64,000 bases of DNA from Hyphomicrobiales bacterium (lineage in GTDB: Bacteria; Pseudomonadota; Alphaproteobacteria; Rhizobiales; Beijerinckiaceae): assembly GCA_019075865.1 (NCBI GenBank), contig JAGXAN010000002.1:391219-455218 (forward strand). Reading direction: 5' to 3'. Positions 17,231 to 25,839 of this stretch are shown here, piece after piece. The notes below the pieces were generated by a model that was given only the letters and a program-made list of their open reading frames with translations, made no database searches and was not told where the DNA came from. The stretch's first letter is position 1, and each line of letters opens with the position of its first letter. The position numbers and the translations under genes were made by a program.

Positions 17231-17908
17231 ATGAAGAAAATTATCGTTAGCGGCATTATCGCCACCACCCTCGGTTTTGCCAGCGCAGCTATGGCTGCCG
17301 ACTTGCCCCGTCGTGGTGAGGCTCCAGCGCCTGCGCCGGTTTATGCGCCCGCTCCTGTCTATAACTGGACCGGCTTCTATGCTGGTGTGAACGGCGGCAT
17401 CGACACCGGCAGCTTCTCGTCCGGCGGCAAGAATGCATTCGGTTCCAACACCGGCGGCGCTTTCGGTGCAACTCTGGGTTATAACTACCAGATGGGCCAG
17501 TTTGTAACCGGCATTGAAGGCGATTATGACTTCCAGAGCTTTAAGGCCTCGAAGCAGATCGGCACCACGAACTACAAGGCCAGCGTTTCTTCGCTTGGCA
17601 CCATTCGCGGCCGCCTCGGCTACGCCATGGATCGCTCGCTGCTCTACGTGACCGGCGGTTACGCTTTCGGCACCACCAACTTCCGCGTGGCCGATGCGAC
17701 GATCCCTTACTTCGCCAAGGATAGCGGCCTTCGCGGCGGTTATGCGCTGGGTGCGGGTATCGAATACGCCTTCACCAACAACATCTCGGCCAAGGGTGAA
17801 TATCTCTATACCTCGCTGCAGCCCAAGAATGAGTTCGCAGGGCCGGTTGCCGTCAAGTCGGGTGCCAATATCTCGAACATCCGCTTCGGTTTGAACTACA
17901 AGTTCTAA
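17231..17908 (+). CDS. Outer-membrane beta-barrel protein (Omp25/RopB-like)
   Basis: A 225-residue exported protein. A signal peptide (MKKIIVSGII, ending AMA at about residue 20) is followed by a proline/alanine-rich linker and YNWTGFYAGVNGG, the start of an eight-stranded barrel as in Omp25/Omp31 of Brucella and RopB of Rhizobium. It ends NIRFGLNYKF, with the C-terminal Phe needed for outer-membrane assembly. Barrels of this type are abundant structural proteins. The ATG at 17231 was chosen because GGAG lies just upstream and the signal peptide begins there. A strong terminator follows, so it is probably monocistronic. Confidence 0.92.
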   Translation: MKKIIVSGIIATTLGFASAAMAADLPRRGEAPAPAPVYAPAPVYNWTGFYAGVNGGIDTGSFSSGGKNAFGSNTGGAFGATLGYNYQMGQFVTGIEGDYDFQSFKASKQIGTTNYKASVSSLGTIRGRLGYAMDRSLLYVTGGYAFGTTNFRVADATIPYFAKDSGLRGGYALGAGIEYAFTNNISAKGEYLYTSLQPKNEFAGPVAVKSGANISNIRFGLNYKF

Positions 17909-17928
17909 ATTCCGACATTTCCGACAAG

Positions 17929-17961
17929 AACCCGGCGGCCGCAAGGCGCGCCGGGTTTTTT
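17929..17961 (+). terminator. Rho-independent terminator after Omp gene
   Basis: AACCCGGCG (17929-17937) pairs perfectly with CGCCGGGTT (17949-17957) over an 11-base loop, and six T residues finish the structure. It lies 21 bases after the stop codon of the outer-membrane protein gene. Confidence 0.9.
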
Positions 17962-18171
17962 ATGTTTGCGCCTCTGGCCGCTGCGCCCAAAGCAGCGCTT
18001 GCACTTTGATTGGGCTTGCATTTATAAAACCCGCGCGGATGCGTTAGCGGAGCCTTTCTGGCAAGGCTTAAAACAAAAAGCACAACGCCATAAAAAGGAT
18101 GCTGTTTTGCCCATGACTGCCAAAGGCCAAATCCTCCGGATCGGGGCCGCTTTGCCCGCGCCTCTGGCACC

Positions 18172-18978
18172 ATGAAACGGCCAATCACCGAGCATGCCCG
18201 CCGTTTGCTGGCCCAGGCCATTCCCGCCATGGTGGTGGAGATCAAATCGACGCAAGGCGCAACGCCGCGCGACAAGGGCACCGCAATGCTGGTGACGGCC
18301 GAGACCGTTCATGGCAGCATCGGCGGCGGCCGCATGGAATGGGATGCCATCAACACCGCCCGCAAGTTATTGAAGAGCCGCGACAAGAATGAGCATGTTC
18401 TCGATGTGGCGCTCAACGCCTATCAGGGCCGGGAGGGCCATTTGCGCCTGCGCATTGGCGTCTTGACACAAAGCCGCCTTCTCAACATCGAAGCTTTTGA
18501 AACGATGGAGGAAGCAGCGATGCCAACCGTGCTGCTTTTTGGCGCAGGGCCGGTTGGCCAGTCCTTGATGAAAGCGCTGGCACCCTTGCCGCTGCATAGC
18601 CGCTGGATCGAGGACCGCCAGCATTTTGCCGCGGGTGAAGAGGTGGTGCAAACCCCGCATGTGCTCGATGAAGTCGCCAAGGCACCGGCCCATTCGGCCT
18701 TTGCCGTGATGACCTATTCGCCGACGCTCGACCATCTGATCTGCGCCAGTGTGCTGGAGCGGGGTGATTTTGCCTATCTGGGCGTTGTCGGATCTGAGGC
18801 GAGAAAGCAGAATCTCGTCGCCTCGTTTCGGCAATTGCAAATTCCCGAAGCCCAGATCGCGCGAATTGCCTGCCCGATGGGCGGTGCGCGCCTCGACAAG
18901 CGGCCCGAAGTGATCGCAGCGCTGGCCGCAGCCGAGATATTGCTGGCGCTTGCACCCCAATCAGAGCCGCCGCTTTAA
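18172..18978 (+). CDS. XdhC-family protein lacking the CCGG motif
   Basis: A 268-residue XdhC/CoxI-family protein. The N-terminal XdhC motifs are present (STQGATPRDKGTAMLV at 26-41, HGSIGGGRMEWDAI at 47-60), as is the C-terminal Rossmann domain (LLFGAGPVGQSL; YLGVVGSEARKQ). In XdhC proteins that load molybdenum cofactor onto xanthine dehydrogenase, a conserved GQCCGG-like stretch follows. Here residues 81-95 read LNAYQGREGHLRLRI, with no cysteine. No xdhA or xdhB lies nearby. It may be a diverged Moco chaperone for another enzyme, or have a different role. Its stop overlaps that of the convergent HAD gene. Confidence 0.82.
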   Translation: MKRPITEHARRLLAQAIPAMVVEIKSTQGATPRDKGTAMLVTAETVHGSIGGGRMEWDAINTARKLLKSRDKNEHVLDVALNAYQGREGHLRLRIGVLTQSRLLNIEAFETMEEAAMPTVLLFGAGPVGQSLMKALAPLPLHSRWIEDRQHFAAGEEVVQTPHVLDEVAKAPAHSAFAVMTYSPTLDHLICASVLERGDFAYLGVVGSEARKQNLVASFRQLQIPEAQIARIACPMGGARLDKRPEVIAALAAAEILLALAPQSEPPL

Positions 18979-19685
18979 GCGTCCGATAGCCGAATGCGCA
19001 AAATATCGTGCAGGAAGGCAACCAGATCGCTGGTCACGTAATCGACGCTGGTTCTGGCGTTCAATGGCGCACCTTCTGGCTCAACCAAAATGGTTTTCAT
19101 GCCGTGGGCATGCGGAACCGCGAGGTTCTTGGCCAGATCCTCGAACATGGCAGCGGTGGAGGGGACAATGCCGTGCTTCTCGAAAAACCGCTCGTAAATG
19201 ACAGGATCGGGCTTTGGTTTGAATTCGGCCGCCTCAATATCGAATATCGCCTCGAAATGATCGGCAATGCCCAATTGTTTCAAGGTCTCTTGCGCGTGAA
19301 AATGGGAACCATTGGTGAGCACCAGCTTGCGCCCCGGCAAGGCCGCGATTGCCGCGCCCAAAGGCGGGTTGGGGGGCAGGTTTTCGCGGTTGATGTCGTG
19401 CACGAATTTCAAATAGGCCTTGGCCTCAACCTGATGCTCCAGCATCAGCCCGCGAAGGCTGGTGCCGTATTTGTCATAATAGAACTTTTGCAACGCGAAC
19501 GCGCTCGACGCATCCAGATTCAGGTTTTGCGCAATGAACGTGGTAATGCGCTGGTCAATCTGCGGCCACAGGTCCGACCCGAACGGATACAGCGTGTTAT
19601 CCAGATCAAAGACCCAGGTATCGACGCCAGCAAAATCATCCGCCCGCACCCTGTGATGCGGCTTTCCCAAGGGTTGATGTTTCAC
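18975..19685 (-). CDS. HAD-superfamily pyrimidine 5'-nucleotidase-like hydrolase
   Basis: A 236-residue HAD phosphatase of the Sdt1/pyrimidine 5'-nucleotidase type. Motif I is [10 protein letters not shown], motif II LVLTNGS, with KPKPDP and FEDLAKNL supplying the Lys and the acidic motif IV. The gene starts with an ATGA overlap inside the end of argB, a frequent alphaproteobacterial arrangement, so the two are probably translated together. The physiological substrate is likely a nucleoside monophosphate, from family knowledge only. Confidence 0.85.
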   Translation of the reverse strand: MKHQPLGKPHHRVRADDFAGVDTWVFDLDNTLYPFGSDLWPQIDQRITTFIAQNLNLDASSAFALQKFYYDKYGTSLRGLMLEHQVEAKAYLKFVHDINRENLPPNPPLGAAIAALPGRKLVLTNGSHFHAQETLKQLGIADHFEAIFDIEAAEFKPKPDPVIYERFFEKHGIVPSTAAMFEDLAKNLAVPHAHGMKTILVEPEGAPLNARTSVDYVTSDLVAFLHDILRIRLSDA

Positions 19686-20578
19686 CTTGTTATCAACGTT
19701 CCGGCACCATGGTCGGTAAGCAATTCCACAAGCACGGCATGGGGCTGCTTGCCATCGAGGATGACCACGCCTTCCACGCCCTGTTCGAGGGCATAAATGC
19801 AGGTCTCGACCTTGGGAATCATGCCGCCGGTTATGGTGCCATCGGCGATCAGGCCATGGATGGCATCCATCCGCAATTCCTTGATGAGTTGGCCATCCTT
19901 GTCGAGCACGCCCGGCACATCCGTCAGAAACAGCAGGCGTTTGGCACCCAGGGCACCGGCTATCGCACCGGCGAAGGTATCGGCATTGACATTGTAGGTC
20001 TCGCCATCGGCACCCTGCGCCACGGGGGCAAGCACAGGAATCAATTCGCGGCCCAGCACCTGATCGAGAACGGTGGTATCGACTTTGCTTGGCTCTCCGA
20101 CAAAGCCGAGATCCACAGCATTCTCAATGTTGGAATCGGTCATGCCCGCGCTGCGCGACAGCTTTTTGGCGATGACCATATTGCCATCCTTGCCGGAAAG
20201 ACCAATGGCCCGACCGCCGGCAGCATTGATGAAGCCGACAATTTGCTTGTTGATGGAGCCGGCCAGCACCATTTCCACGATTTCCACCGTTTCCTTGTCC
20301 GTGACCCGCAAGCCGCCGGAGAAATGCGACTTGATACCCAGCTTGGCCAGCATCGCGCCAATTTGCGGGCCGCCGCCATGCACCACCACCGGGTTCACGC
20401 CCGATTGTTCCAGCAAAACCATATCCTTGGCAAAGGAGCGGGCGACGGCTTCGTCCCCCATGGCATGGCCGCCGTATTTGACCACGACCACCGCGTCATC
20501 ATAACGCAGCATGTGCGGCAAAGCCTGCATCAAAACTTCGGCCTGCTCTTGCGGGCTGCCTTTCAGCATTTCAGTCAT
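19682..20578 (-). CDS. argB: Acetylglutamate kinase
   Basis: A 298-residue N-acetylglutamate kinase, second enzyme of arginine synthesis, phosphorylating N-acetyl-L-glutamate with ATP. Motifs: [39 protein letters not shown] and a C-terminal [10 protein letters not shown]. An N-terminal helical extension of about 25 residues before the kinase core fits the hexameric, arginine-inhibited class (inference). No other arg gene is in the window; the HAD gene is coupled downstream. Confidence 0.95.
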   Translation of the reverse strand: MTEMLKGSPQEQAEVLMQALPHMLRYDDAVVVVKYGGHAMGDEAVARSFAKDMVLLEQSGVNPVVVHGGGPQIGAMLAKLGIKSHFSGGLRVTDKETVEIVEMVLAGSINKQIVGFINAAGGRAIGLSGKDGNMVIAKKLSRSAGMTDSNIENAVDLGFVGEPSKVDTTVLDQVLGRELIPVLAPVAQGADGETYNVNADTFAGAIAGALGAKRLLFLTDVPGVLDKDGQLIKELRMDAIHGLIADGTITGGMIPKVETCIYALEQGVEGVVILDGKQPHAVLVELLTDHGAGTLITR

Positions 20579-20696
20579 GTCCCTGCCATTTCAAGAAGTG
20601 TCATGACGAGGGTTTTACCCGAATTTGGGGGCGGCTCAAGTGAAAACGGCGGGTTATCCCGATCTGTCGCCACTAACCGCAGGCCCCCGCAAGGGA

Positions 20697-21212
20697 TCAG
20701 CCCTCGCGCTTGGCGGCCTTAACAAATTTCTTGATGATACGCTCACGTTTCAGCCGCGAAATATGATCGATGAACAATACGCCATTCAAATGGTCGATTT
20801 CGTGCTGAAGCGCCGTGGCCAGTAGGCCGTCGGCTTCCAGTTCCACCGGTTTGCCGGTTTCATCCTGAAACCGCACCTTGACGCGCGATGGCCGCTCGAC
20901 CTCCTCATAAAAATCAGGAATCGACAGGCAACCTTCTTCATAGGGGGACATTTCGGGCGAAACCCAGATAATTTCGGGATTGATCACGAATATCGGCTTT
21001 TTCTCTTCTTCTTCCTTGCGGGCCAGATCAATCGTCAGAATCCGCTGCTCAACCCCGACCTGAATGGCGGCAAGCCCGATTCCCGGTGCGTCATACATGG
21101 TCTCCAGCATGTCATCGAGCAGACGCCTGAGCGGCACATCAAATGTCATGACCGGCTTGGAAACCAATCGCAAACGTGGATCGGGGAGGCTCAAAATTGG
21201 TAAAATTGCCAT
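20697..21212 (-). CDS. def: Peptide deformylase
   Basis: A 171-residue peptide deformylase that removes the formyl group from nascent protein N-termini. The three family motifs are intact: GIGLAAIQ (44-51), EGCLS with the metal ligand Cys95, and QHEIDHL with His137, Glu138 and His141. The gene diverges from rmuC with about 150 bases between. The stretch KEEEEKK at 66-72 is a charged surface insertion. No fmt gene follows in the window. Confidence 0.95.
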   Translation of the reverse strand: MAILPILSLPDPRLRLVSKPVMTFDVPLRRLLDDMLETMYDAPGIGLAAIQVGVEQRILTIDLARKEEEEKKPIFVINPEIIWVSPEMSPYEEGCLSIPDFYEEVERPSRVKVRFQDETGKPVELEADGLLATALQHEIDHLNGVLFIDHISRLKRERIIKKFVKAAKREG

Positions 21213-21283
21213 TCGGTGCTTCGCTTCTTCGTGAAAATGGGGCCCTGCGTCTCGATAATGCCAAATTGGCCGCGCTGCAATCC

Positions 21284-21312
21284 TTGACGTTCTATTTTTG
21301 TTCGCGTATTCT
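21284..21312 (+). promoter_or_regulatory. Candidate sigma-70 promoter for rmuC
   Basis: TTGACG (21284-21289), a 17-base spacer and TATTCT (21307-21312) give a good housekeeping-type promoter. The predicted start of transcription is about 21319-21320, which coincides with the ATG of a 14-codon open frame leading into rmuC. Confidence 0.55.
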
Positions 21313-21319
21313 AGCGTTT

Positions 21320-21364
21320 ATGAACGAGAATGATCACGAATCACCAAGGGCGAGGCACCGTTGA
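21320..21364 (+). CDS. Possible leaderless 14-residue leader ORF of rmuC
   Basis: A 14-codon frame (MNENDHESPRARHR) starts at the predicted transcription start and ends with a TGA that overlaps the TTG start of rmuC as TTGA. If translated, it would be a leaderless upstream ORF feeding ribosomes onto the weak TTG start. There is no direct evidence that it is expressed; it may simply be leader sequence. Confidence 0.28.
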   Translation: MNENDHESPRARHR

Positions 21365-22539
21365 CCCGGCTATTATTCACGGCTTTTGGTTATCCCGTGA
21401 CGCTGGCCGATGGGTTGATCGCCGCCGCCGGTCTCATGCTTTTGTTGCTGGTGCTGGTTTTGGTGAGCACAAGGCGCAGCGCGCGTGAGCGCGAACTGGA
21501 GGCTTTGGCATTGGCGATGCGAACCCGCCAACTCGACGAGCGCATGGCCGAATTGAACAAATCCAGCGCCGAACTTTCGGGCCGCATGCAGACCATGGCG
21601 CAGGTGTTTGGCGAGCGGCAGGGAGATTTTCAGCGCCTCGTGGCCGAGCGGCTTGATGCGGTTGGGCAGCGTGTGGGGCAGGGCATTGAAGGGGCCAGCC
21701 GCACCACGGGCGAGCAGCTGAACAAGCTCAATGAGCGCTTGGCCGTGATCGACGCCGCGCAAGCGCGCCTCACCGGCCTGACGCAGGAAGTGGTTGGCCT
21801 GAAGGATATTTTGGCCAACAAACAGACGCGCGGTGCCTTTGGCCAGGGACGCATGGAAGCAATCGTGCGCGATAATCTGCCCAGCGACGCCTATCAGTTT
21901 CAGTTCACGCTGAAAAACGGCGCGCGGCCGGATTGCGTTATTCAATTGCCCGGCGACGACCGCTGGATGGTGGTTGACGCAAAATTTCCGCTGGAGAATT
22001 TCACCGCGCTGAAGGACTGCGAGACCGAGGAGCAGCGCAAACCCGTGCGCGCCGCCATTCGCACCGATATTGGCAAGCACATCAAAGACATCAGCGACCG
22101 TTATTTCATCGCTGGCGAAACCCAGGACATTGCCGTGCTATTCGTGCCGGCCGAATCGATTTTCGCCGATCTTGCCGAACATTTTGATGATGTGGTGCAA
22201 AAGGCGCACCGCGCCCGCATCCTGATTGTTTCGCCATCGCTCTTGATGATGGCGATCCAGGTCATGCAAGCAATTGTGCGGGATGCGCGGGTGCGTGAAC
22301 AGGCCCACCAGATCCAGACCGAGGTGCGCAATCTGGTGGAAGATGTGGTGCGCCTGCGCGAACGTGTGGCCAAACTCGACACGCATTTCCGGCAGGCGCA
22401 AGAGGATATTGTCACCATCAATACCTCCACCGAGAAGATCAATCGCCGCGGCGATCGCATCAGCCAGCTGGATTTCCGCGAGGAAGCCGACAGCGCCAGT
22501 CTCAATGTCAAATTCGAATTGAAGCGCGCCGCGAGCTAG
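21361..22539 (+). CDS. rmuC: DNA recombination protein RmuC
   Basis: A 392-residue RmuC-family protein. An N-terminal membrane helix (about 13-34) is followed by a long coiled coil (about 40-140) and the RmuC domain with the nuclease-like core: LPGDDRWMVVDAKFPLENF, then FVPAESIF and ILIVSPSLLM. RmuC limits certain DNA rearrangements in E. coli; its biochemical activity is not settled. It starts with TTG after GCGAGG. The gene diverges from def, as in several Hyphomicrobiales as I recall them. Confidence 0.92.
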   Translation: MTRLLFTAFGYPVTLADGLIAAAGLMLLLLVLVLVSTRRSARERELEALALAMRTRQLDERMAELNKSSAELSGRMQTMAQVFGERQGDFQRLVAERLDAVGQRVGQGIEGASRTTGEQLNKLNERLAVIDAAQARLTGLTQEVVGLKDILANKQTRGAFGQGRMEAIVRDNLPSDAYQFQFTLKNGARPDCVIQLPGDDRWMVVDAKFPLENFTALKDCETEEQRKPVRAAIRTDIGKHIKDISDRYFIAGETQDIAVLFVPAESIFADLAEHFDDVVQKAHRARILIVSPSLLMMAIQVMQAIVRDARVREQAHQIQTEVRNLVEDVVRLRERVAKLDTHFRQAQEDIVTINTSTEKINRRGDRISQLDFREEADSASLNVKFELKRAAS

Positions 22540-22952
22540 GGCAGGGCCCACTCCCGACATCGCCCGATGATCCGGCTCCAGGCCGCAATCTTCGCCAAAT
22601 GTAAATGGCCCAACCAGCCACAGACCGGGAATGTGCCGCGTCAAATTCACGCCTTTGTGAACCCGACACGCCGCTACTTTGGCTCACGCAATCGTGATTG
22701 AACATAGGATTGATTGCCTATTTTTTCACATCATCACGAATGTGTGATTTGCATTAACGCAAATTATGGAATTTTGAAGCCAAAAATTCTCAAAAAACCT
22801 GCAAAAATGCCAAATTGAAAAAAGTTTCATGCAAAAAACGCATACCTAGTCATCGCAAACATAAGAATAAATGCCGCATTTCGGACACGATCGGGCGTAT
22901 GATCACAACCATCAACAGCGCATATTTCGCTGTTACAAATGGAGAATACATC
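22540..22952. other. Intergenic region upstream of small exported protein
   Basis: About 410 bases without a supported gene. The first 150 are GC-rich like coding DNA; the rest is A/T-rich with several A-tracts (around 22790-22840). A short perfect inverted repeat AAATGC-C-GCATTT occurs near 22870. TTGAAA at 22815 could be a -35 element, but no convincing -10 follows at the right distance. It probably holds the promoter of the 83-residue protein gene. Confidence 0.45.
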
Positions 22953-23204
22953 ATGCGTAACATCCTCACTCTTTCTGCTCTCGCCGTAGTTGCCACCCTG
23001 ACAGCGACCTCTGCATTCGCTGGCCCGAACGATGAAGCCTTGGGTGCCCCGACTGCCTTGCAATATGCCACCATGCAGCCTGCCATGACCGGCGTTATGC
23101 ATGCCGGCCCTGTCGCCTTGTTCTATGGCAACGGTGCCAACCAGACGGTTGATTCCAGCCAGACGGTGGACCGCGCAGTCGGCAGCCTCAACGCCGGCAA
23201 TTGA
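22953..23204 (+). CDS. Small exported protein of unknown function, 83 residues
   Basis: A short secreted protein: the signal peptide MRNILTLSALAVVATLTATS ends at AFA (about residue 23), leaving a mature chain of about 60 residues, poor in charge, with a C-terminal NQTVDSSQTVDRAVGS stretch containing a small QTVD repeat. A clear ribosome binding site (ATGGAGAATACATC) decides the ATG at 22953. It stands alone between an A/T-rich leader and a strong terminator, which suggests an abundant single-gene transcript. I do not recognise the family. Confidence 0.7.
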   Translation: MRNILTLSALAVVATLTATSAFAGPNDEALGAPTALQYATMQPAMTGVMHAGPVALFYGNGANQTVDSSQTVDRAVGSLNAGN

Positions 23205-23262
23205 TCCGGCTTGCGACAGCGCCTGATATTTAGGTCGGGTTTGTCGCGGGATTTATAAAAAA

Positions 23263-23298
23263 GAGTGCGCGGGTGAACCCCGCGTGCTCTTTTTTTTT
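23263..23298 (+). terminator. Rho-independent terminator after small exported protein
   Basis: GAGTGCGCGGG (23263-23273) pairs with CCCGCGTGCTC (23279-23289) with two G-U pairs and a five-base loop, then nine T residues. It lies 58 bases after the stop codon. Confidence 0.9.
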
Positions 23299-23449
23299 GG
23301 CTAAATGCCGCAGCGCATGGCGACGGCCCCGGCCCGCAAGATTGCAATCCCTGAAAGCGCCAACTCTTGCGCGCAGCACCTCTTGCCTAAGGTGGGTGGT
23401 TTCTGGCACTGAATAGGTAACGTCCATTCAATTTTTCACAGGATCCCCC

Positions 23450-24439
23450 ATGTCCACCTTCAAAGCCATTCGCATCGACAAGGGCGAAACTTCGAGTCAC
23501 GCCTCTTACGTTGATTTTTCCGAAGCTGATTTGATGGATGGCGATGTGACCGTGCGGGTCTCTCATTCCAGCATCAATTACAAAGACGGCTTGGCGATCA
23601 CCGGAAAATCCCCGGTCGTGCGCCGTTTCCCGATGATTCCGGGTATCGATTCGGCCGGTATCGTCGAGGCTTCCACCCACAAGGATTTCAAGCCAGGTGA
23701 CGCCGTTCTGCTGACCGGTTGGGGCGTCGGCGAAACCCATCTGGGCGGCCTGGCGCAAAAGCTGCGCGTCAAGGGTGATTGGCTGGTGCCCATGCCCAAG
23801 GGCTTGGACGCCCATAGCGCAATGGCCATCGGCACCGCAGGCTTTACTGCCATGCTCAGCCTGCTGGCGCTGGAGCGTCACGGCATGACGCCTGCGCATG
23901 GATCGGCTTTGGTCACCGGGGCTGCCGGCGGCGTCGGTTCTGTTGCCACTGCGCTTTTGCATAAGGCGGGGTATCACGTCATCGCCTCGACCGGTCGCCC
24001 TGAAGAGAGCGAATATCTGTTCGGCTTGGGAGCCGATGAAATTCTGGACCGCGCCACTCTGAGCGAGCCTGGCCGTCCGCTCGGCAAGGAGCGCTGGGCT
24101 TGCGCGATCGATGCGGTTGGCTCCCATACGCTGGCCAATGCGCTGGCACAAACCCGATATGGCGGCGCTGTTGCCGCCTGCGGACTGGCGCAGGGCATGG
24201 ATTTGCCCACCTCGGTGGCCCCCTTCATCCTGCGCGGCATATCCTTGCTGGGCATTGATTCGGTTATGTGCCCGCAGCCGCTGCGCCGTGCCGCCTGGCA
24301 GCGACTGGCCACCGATCTGGATCACGACAAGATCGCCAGCCTCACCATCGATATTCCCTTCTCGCAGGCCATTGAAGCGGGTGCGGCCATTTTGAGCGGC
24401 AAAATTCGCGGCCGTGTCGTTGTGAAGATTGACGAATGA
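23450..24439 (+). CDS. YhdH/AcuI-type zinc-independent MDR reductase (acrylyl-CoA reductase-like)
   Basis: A 329-residue medium-chain dehydrogenase of the YhdH/YhfP/AcuI branch, which reduces the double bond of acryloyl-CoA or related enones with NADPH. Seen: SSINYKDGLAITGK (40-53), FPMIPGIDSAG, the cofactor motif VTGAAGGVGSVA and the typical ending SGKIRGRVVVK. Structural zinc cysteines of true alcohol dehydrogenases are absent. The next gene overlaps its stop (ATGA), starting a string of coupled genes that reaches hisS. Confidence 0.9.
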   Translation: MSTFKAIRIDKGETSSHASYVDFSEADLMDGDVTVRVSHSSINYKDGLAITGKSPVVRRFPMIPGIDSAGIVEASTHKDFKPGDAVLLTGWGVGETHLGGLAQKLRVKGDWLVPMPKGLDAHSAMAIGTAGFTAMLSLLALERHGMTPAHGSALVTGAAGGVGSVATALLHKAGYHVIASTGRPEESEYLFGLGADEILDRATLSEPGRPLGKERWACAIDAVGSHTLANALAQTRYGGAVAACGLAQGMDLPTSVAPFILRGISLLGIDSVMCPQPLRRAAWQRLATDLDHDKIASLTIDIPFSQAIEAGAAILSGKIRGRVVVKIDE

Positions 24440-25131
24440 CACGCACCCAACCCGGCAAGCCCGGTCTGCTTTTTGATCTTGACGGCACGCTCACCAATGC
24501 CGATCACTTCCACCATGCGGCGTTCAATGTGCTACTGGCGCAGTCTGGACGCCAGATTGATCAGGCACAGTTTCATGCGAAAGTGATGGGCCGCGCCAAT
24601 GCCGTGATTTTTGCCGAGCTGTTTCCGGACGTCCCGCCCTCGCTGCACAAGGTGCTGGCGGATGAAAAGGAGGCGCAATACCGCGCGCTGGCCCACACGC
24701 TTCACCCGCTGCCGGGCCTCGTAGCCTTGCTGACGCAGGCGCGGGCGCAAGGCGTAGCCTGCGTTGTCGTCACCAATGCACCGCGCGCCAATGCCAAGCA
24801 TTCGATTCACGCTTTGGGTCTCACCCAATATTTCAGTGCGGTAGTATGCGGCGAGGAATTGCCGCATTCCAAGCCCCATCCGCTCCCCTATGAAGAGGGG
24901 TTGCGACTGGCCGGTATTGATGTGGCGCATGCCGTCGGCTTCGAAGATTCGATCGCGGGCCTGCAGGCCGGCATCGCCGCAGGCCTGCCGATGATGGGCA
25001 TGACCACCGGCCTCTCGGCTTCGACTTTGACCGGCGAGGGCGCAACCCTCGCCATTGCCGATTATACCAGCCTGGAAATGCTGGGATTTGCCAGCGCCCG
25101 TTGCGGGGTAAATCTGGCTGGCGGGAGGTAG
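24436..25131 (+). CDS. HAD-family phosphatase (beta-phosphoglucomutase-like)
   Basis: A 231-residue HAD hydrolase of subclass IA. Motif I is LLFDLDGTLTNADH, the cap domain contains FNVLLAQSGR, motif II is VVTNAP, then SKPHPLPY and VGFEDSIAGLQAG. The overall pattern is that of beta-phosphoglucomutase/phosphatase-like proteins; the substrate is undetermined. It overlaps the reductase gene by four bases and is followed by the protease gene after three. Confidence 0.87.
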   Translation: MTRTQPGKPGLLFDLDGTLTNADHFHHAAFNVLLAQSGRQIDQAQFHAKVMGRANAVIFAELFPDVPPSLHKVLADEKEAQYRALAHTLHPLPGLVALLTQARAQGVACVVVTNAPRANAKHSIHALGLTQYFSAVVCGEELPHSKPHPLPYEEGLRLAGIDVAHAVGFEDSIAGLQAGIAAGLPMMGMTTGLSASTLTGEGATLAIADYTSLEMLGFASARCGVNLAGGR

Positions 25132-25134
25132 AAC

Positions 25135-25839
25135 ATGGGTGGGCGGATTTTGCTATTTCAATTGGGCGACACGCCCGTTTATGCCAATGCCACCATTTTC
25201 ATTCTGCTGCTGTTCTGCTTTATCAGTTATGGCACGTCGCCGCTGCCGCAATCCCTGGCGCTGGGCTTCATTTATGCGCTGGGTGTGCTGGTCTCCATCC
25301 TGCTGCACGAATTCGGACATTCGCTGGTGGCGCGCCAATTCGGCATCAAGACAAACGCGATTGAGTTGCATGGGCTTGGCGGGTTTTGTCATCTCGCCAG
25401 ATCGCCCAAATTGCGCTGGCAGTCCATCGCCATCTCGATTGCCGGGCCATTGGTCAATCTGGGCCTTTATTGGGTCGCCCGGCACGAATTGCTCAGCCTG
25501 ATGCAAACCAGCATTACCATCGACCCGTCGGGCAATCCAACGGCGGGCACGCCCTTGCCACATGCGCTTCTGGTGGCCATCGCCAGCTTTGCCACCGCCA
25601 ATTTCATCATGTTCGTGTTCAACATGCTTCCGGCGTTTCCGCTGGATGGCGGGCGCGCCCTTCGTAATTTTTTGGGCTATCTGATGCGCGATCAGTTTGC
25701 CATTCGCATCATCGCCATTCTCGGAATGCTGATCGGCGCACTGACGCTTTTATCGATGTTGCAGTTTGGCATTGGCATTATCTTTGTGGGCCTGTATCTG
25801 CTGTTTGAGAATTATCAGGCTTTTCAGGACGCAAAATGA
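25135..25839 (+). CDS. Site-2 protease family (M50) membrane metalloprotease
   Basis: A 234-residue polytopic membrane protein with about five to six hydrophobic segments. The zinc motif [11 protein letters not shown] and the second motif [14 protein letters not shown], which supplies the third ligand, identify an M50 site-2 protease of the SpoIVFB-like group without a PDZ domain. Such proteases cut proteins within the membrane, often to release regulators; no partner is encoded nearby. Its stop overlaps the hisS start. Confidence 0.9.
   Translation: MGGRILLFQLGDTPVYANATIFILLLFCFISYGTSPLPQSLALGFIYALGVLVSILLHEFGHSLVARQFGIKTNAIELHGLGGFCHLARSPKLRWQSIAISIAGPLVNLGLYWVARHELLSLMQTSITIDPSGNPTAGTPLPHALLVAIASFATANFIMFVFNMLPAFPLDGGRALRNFLGYLMRDQFAIRIIAILGMLIGALTLLSMLQFGIGIIFVGLYLLFENYQAFQDAK

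Noticed and set aside
22815..22952. A 46-residue N-terminal extension of the small exported protein
   Set aside because: It is very basic, A-rich leader sequence; the signal peptide and ribosome binding site fix the start at 22953.
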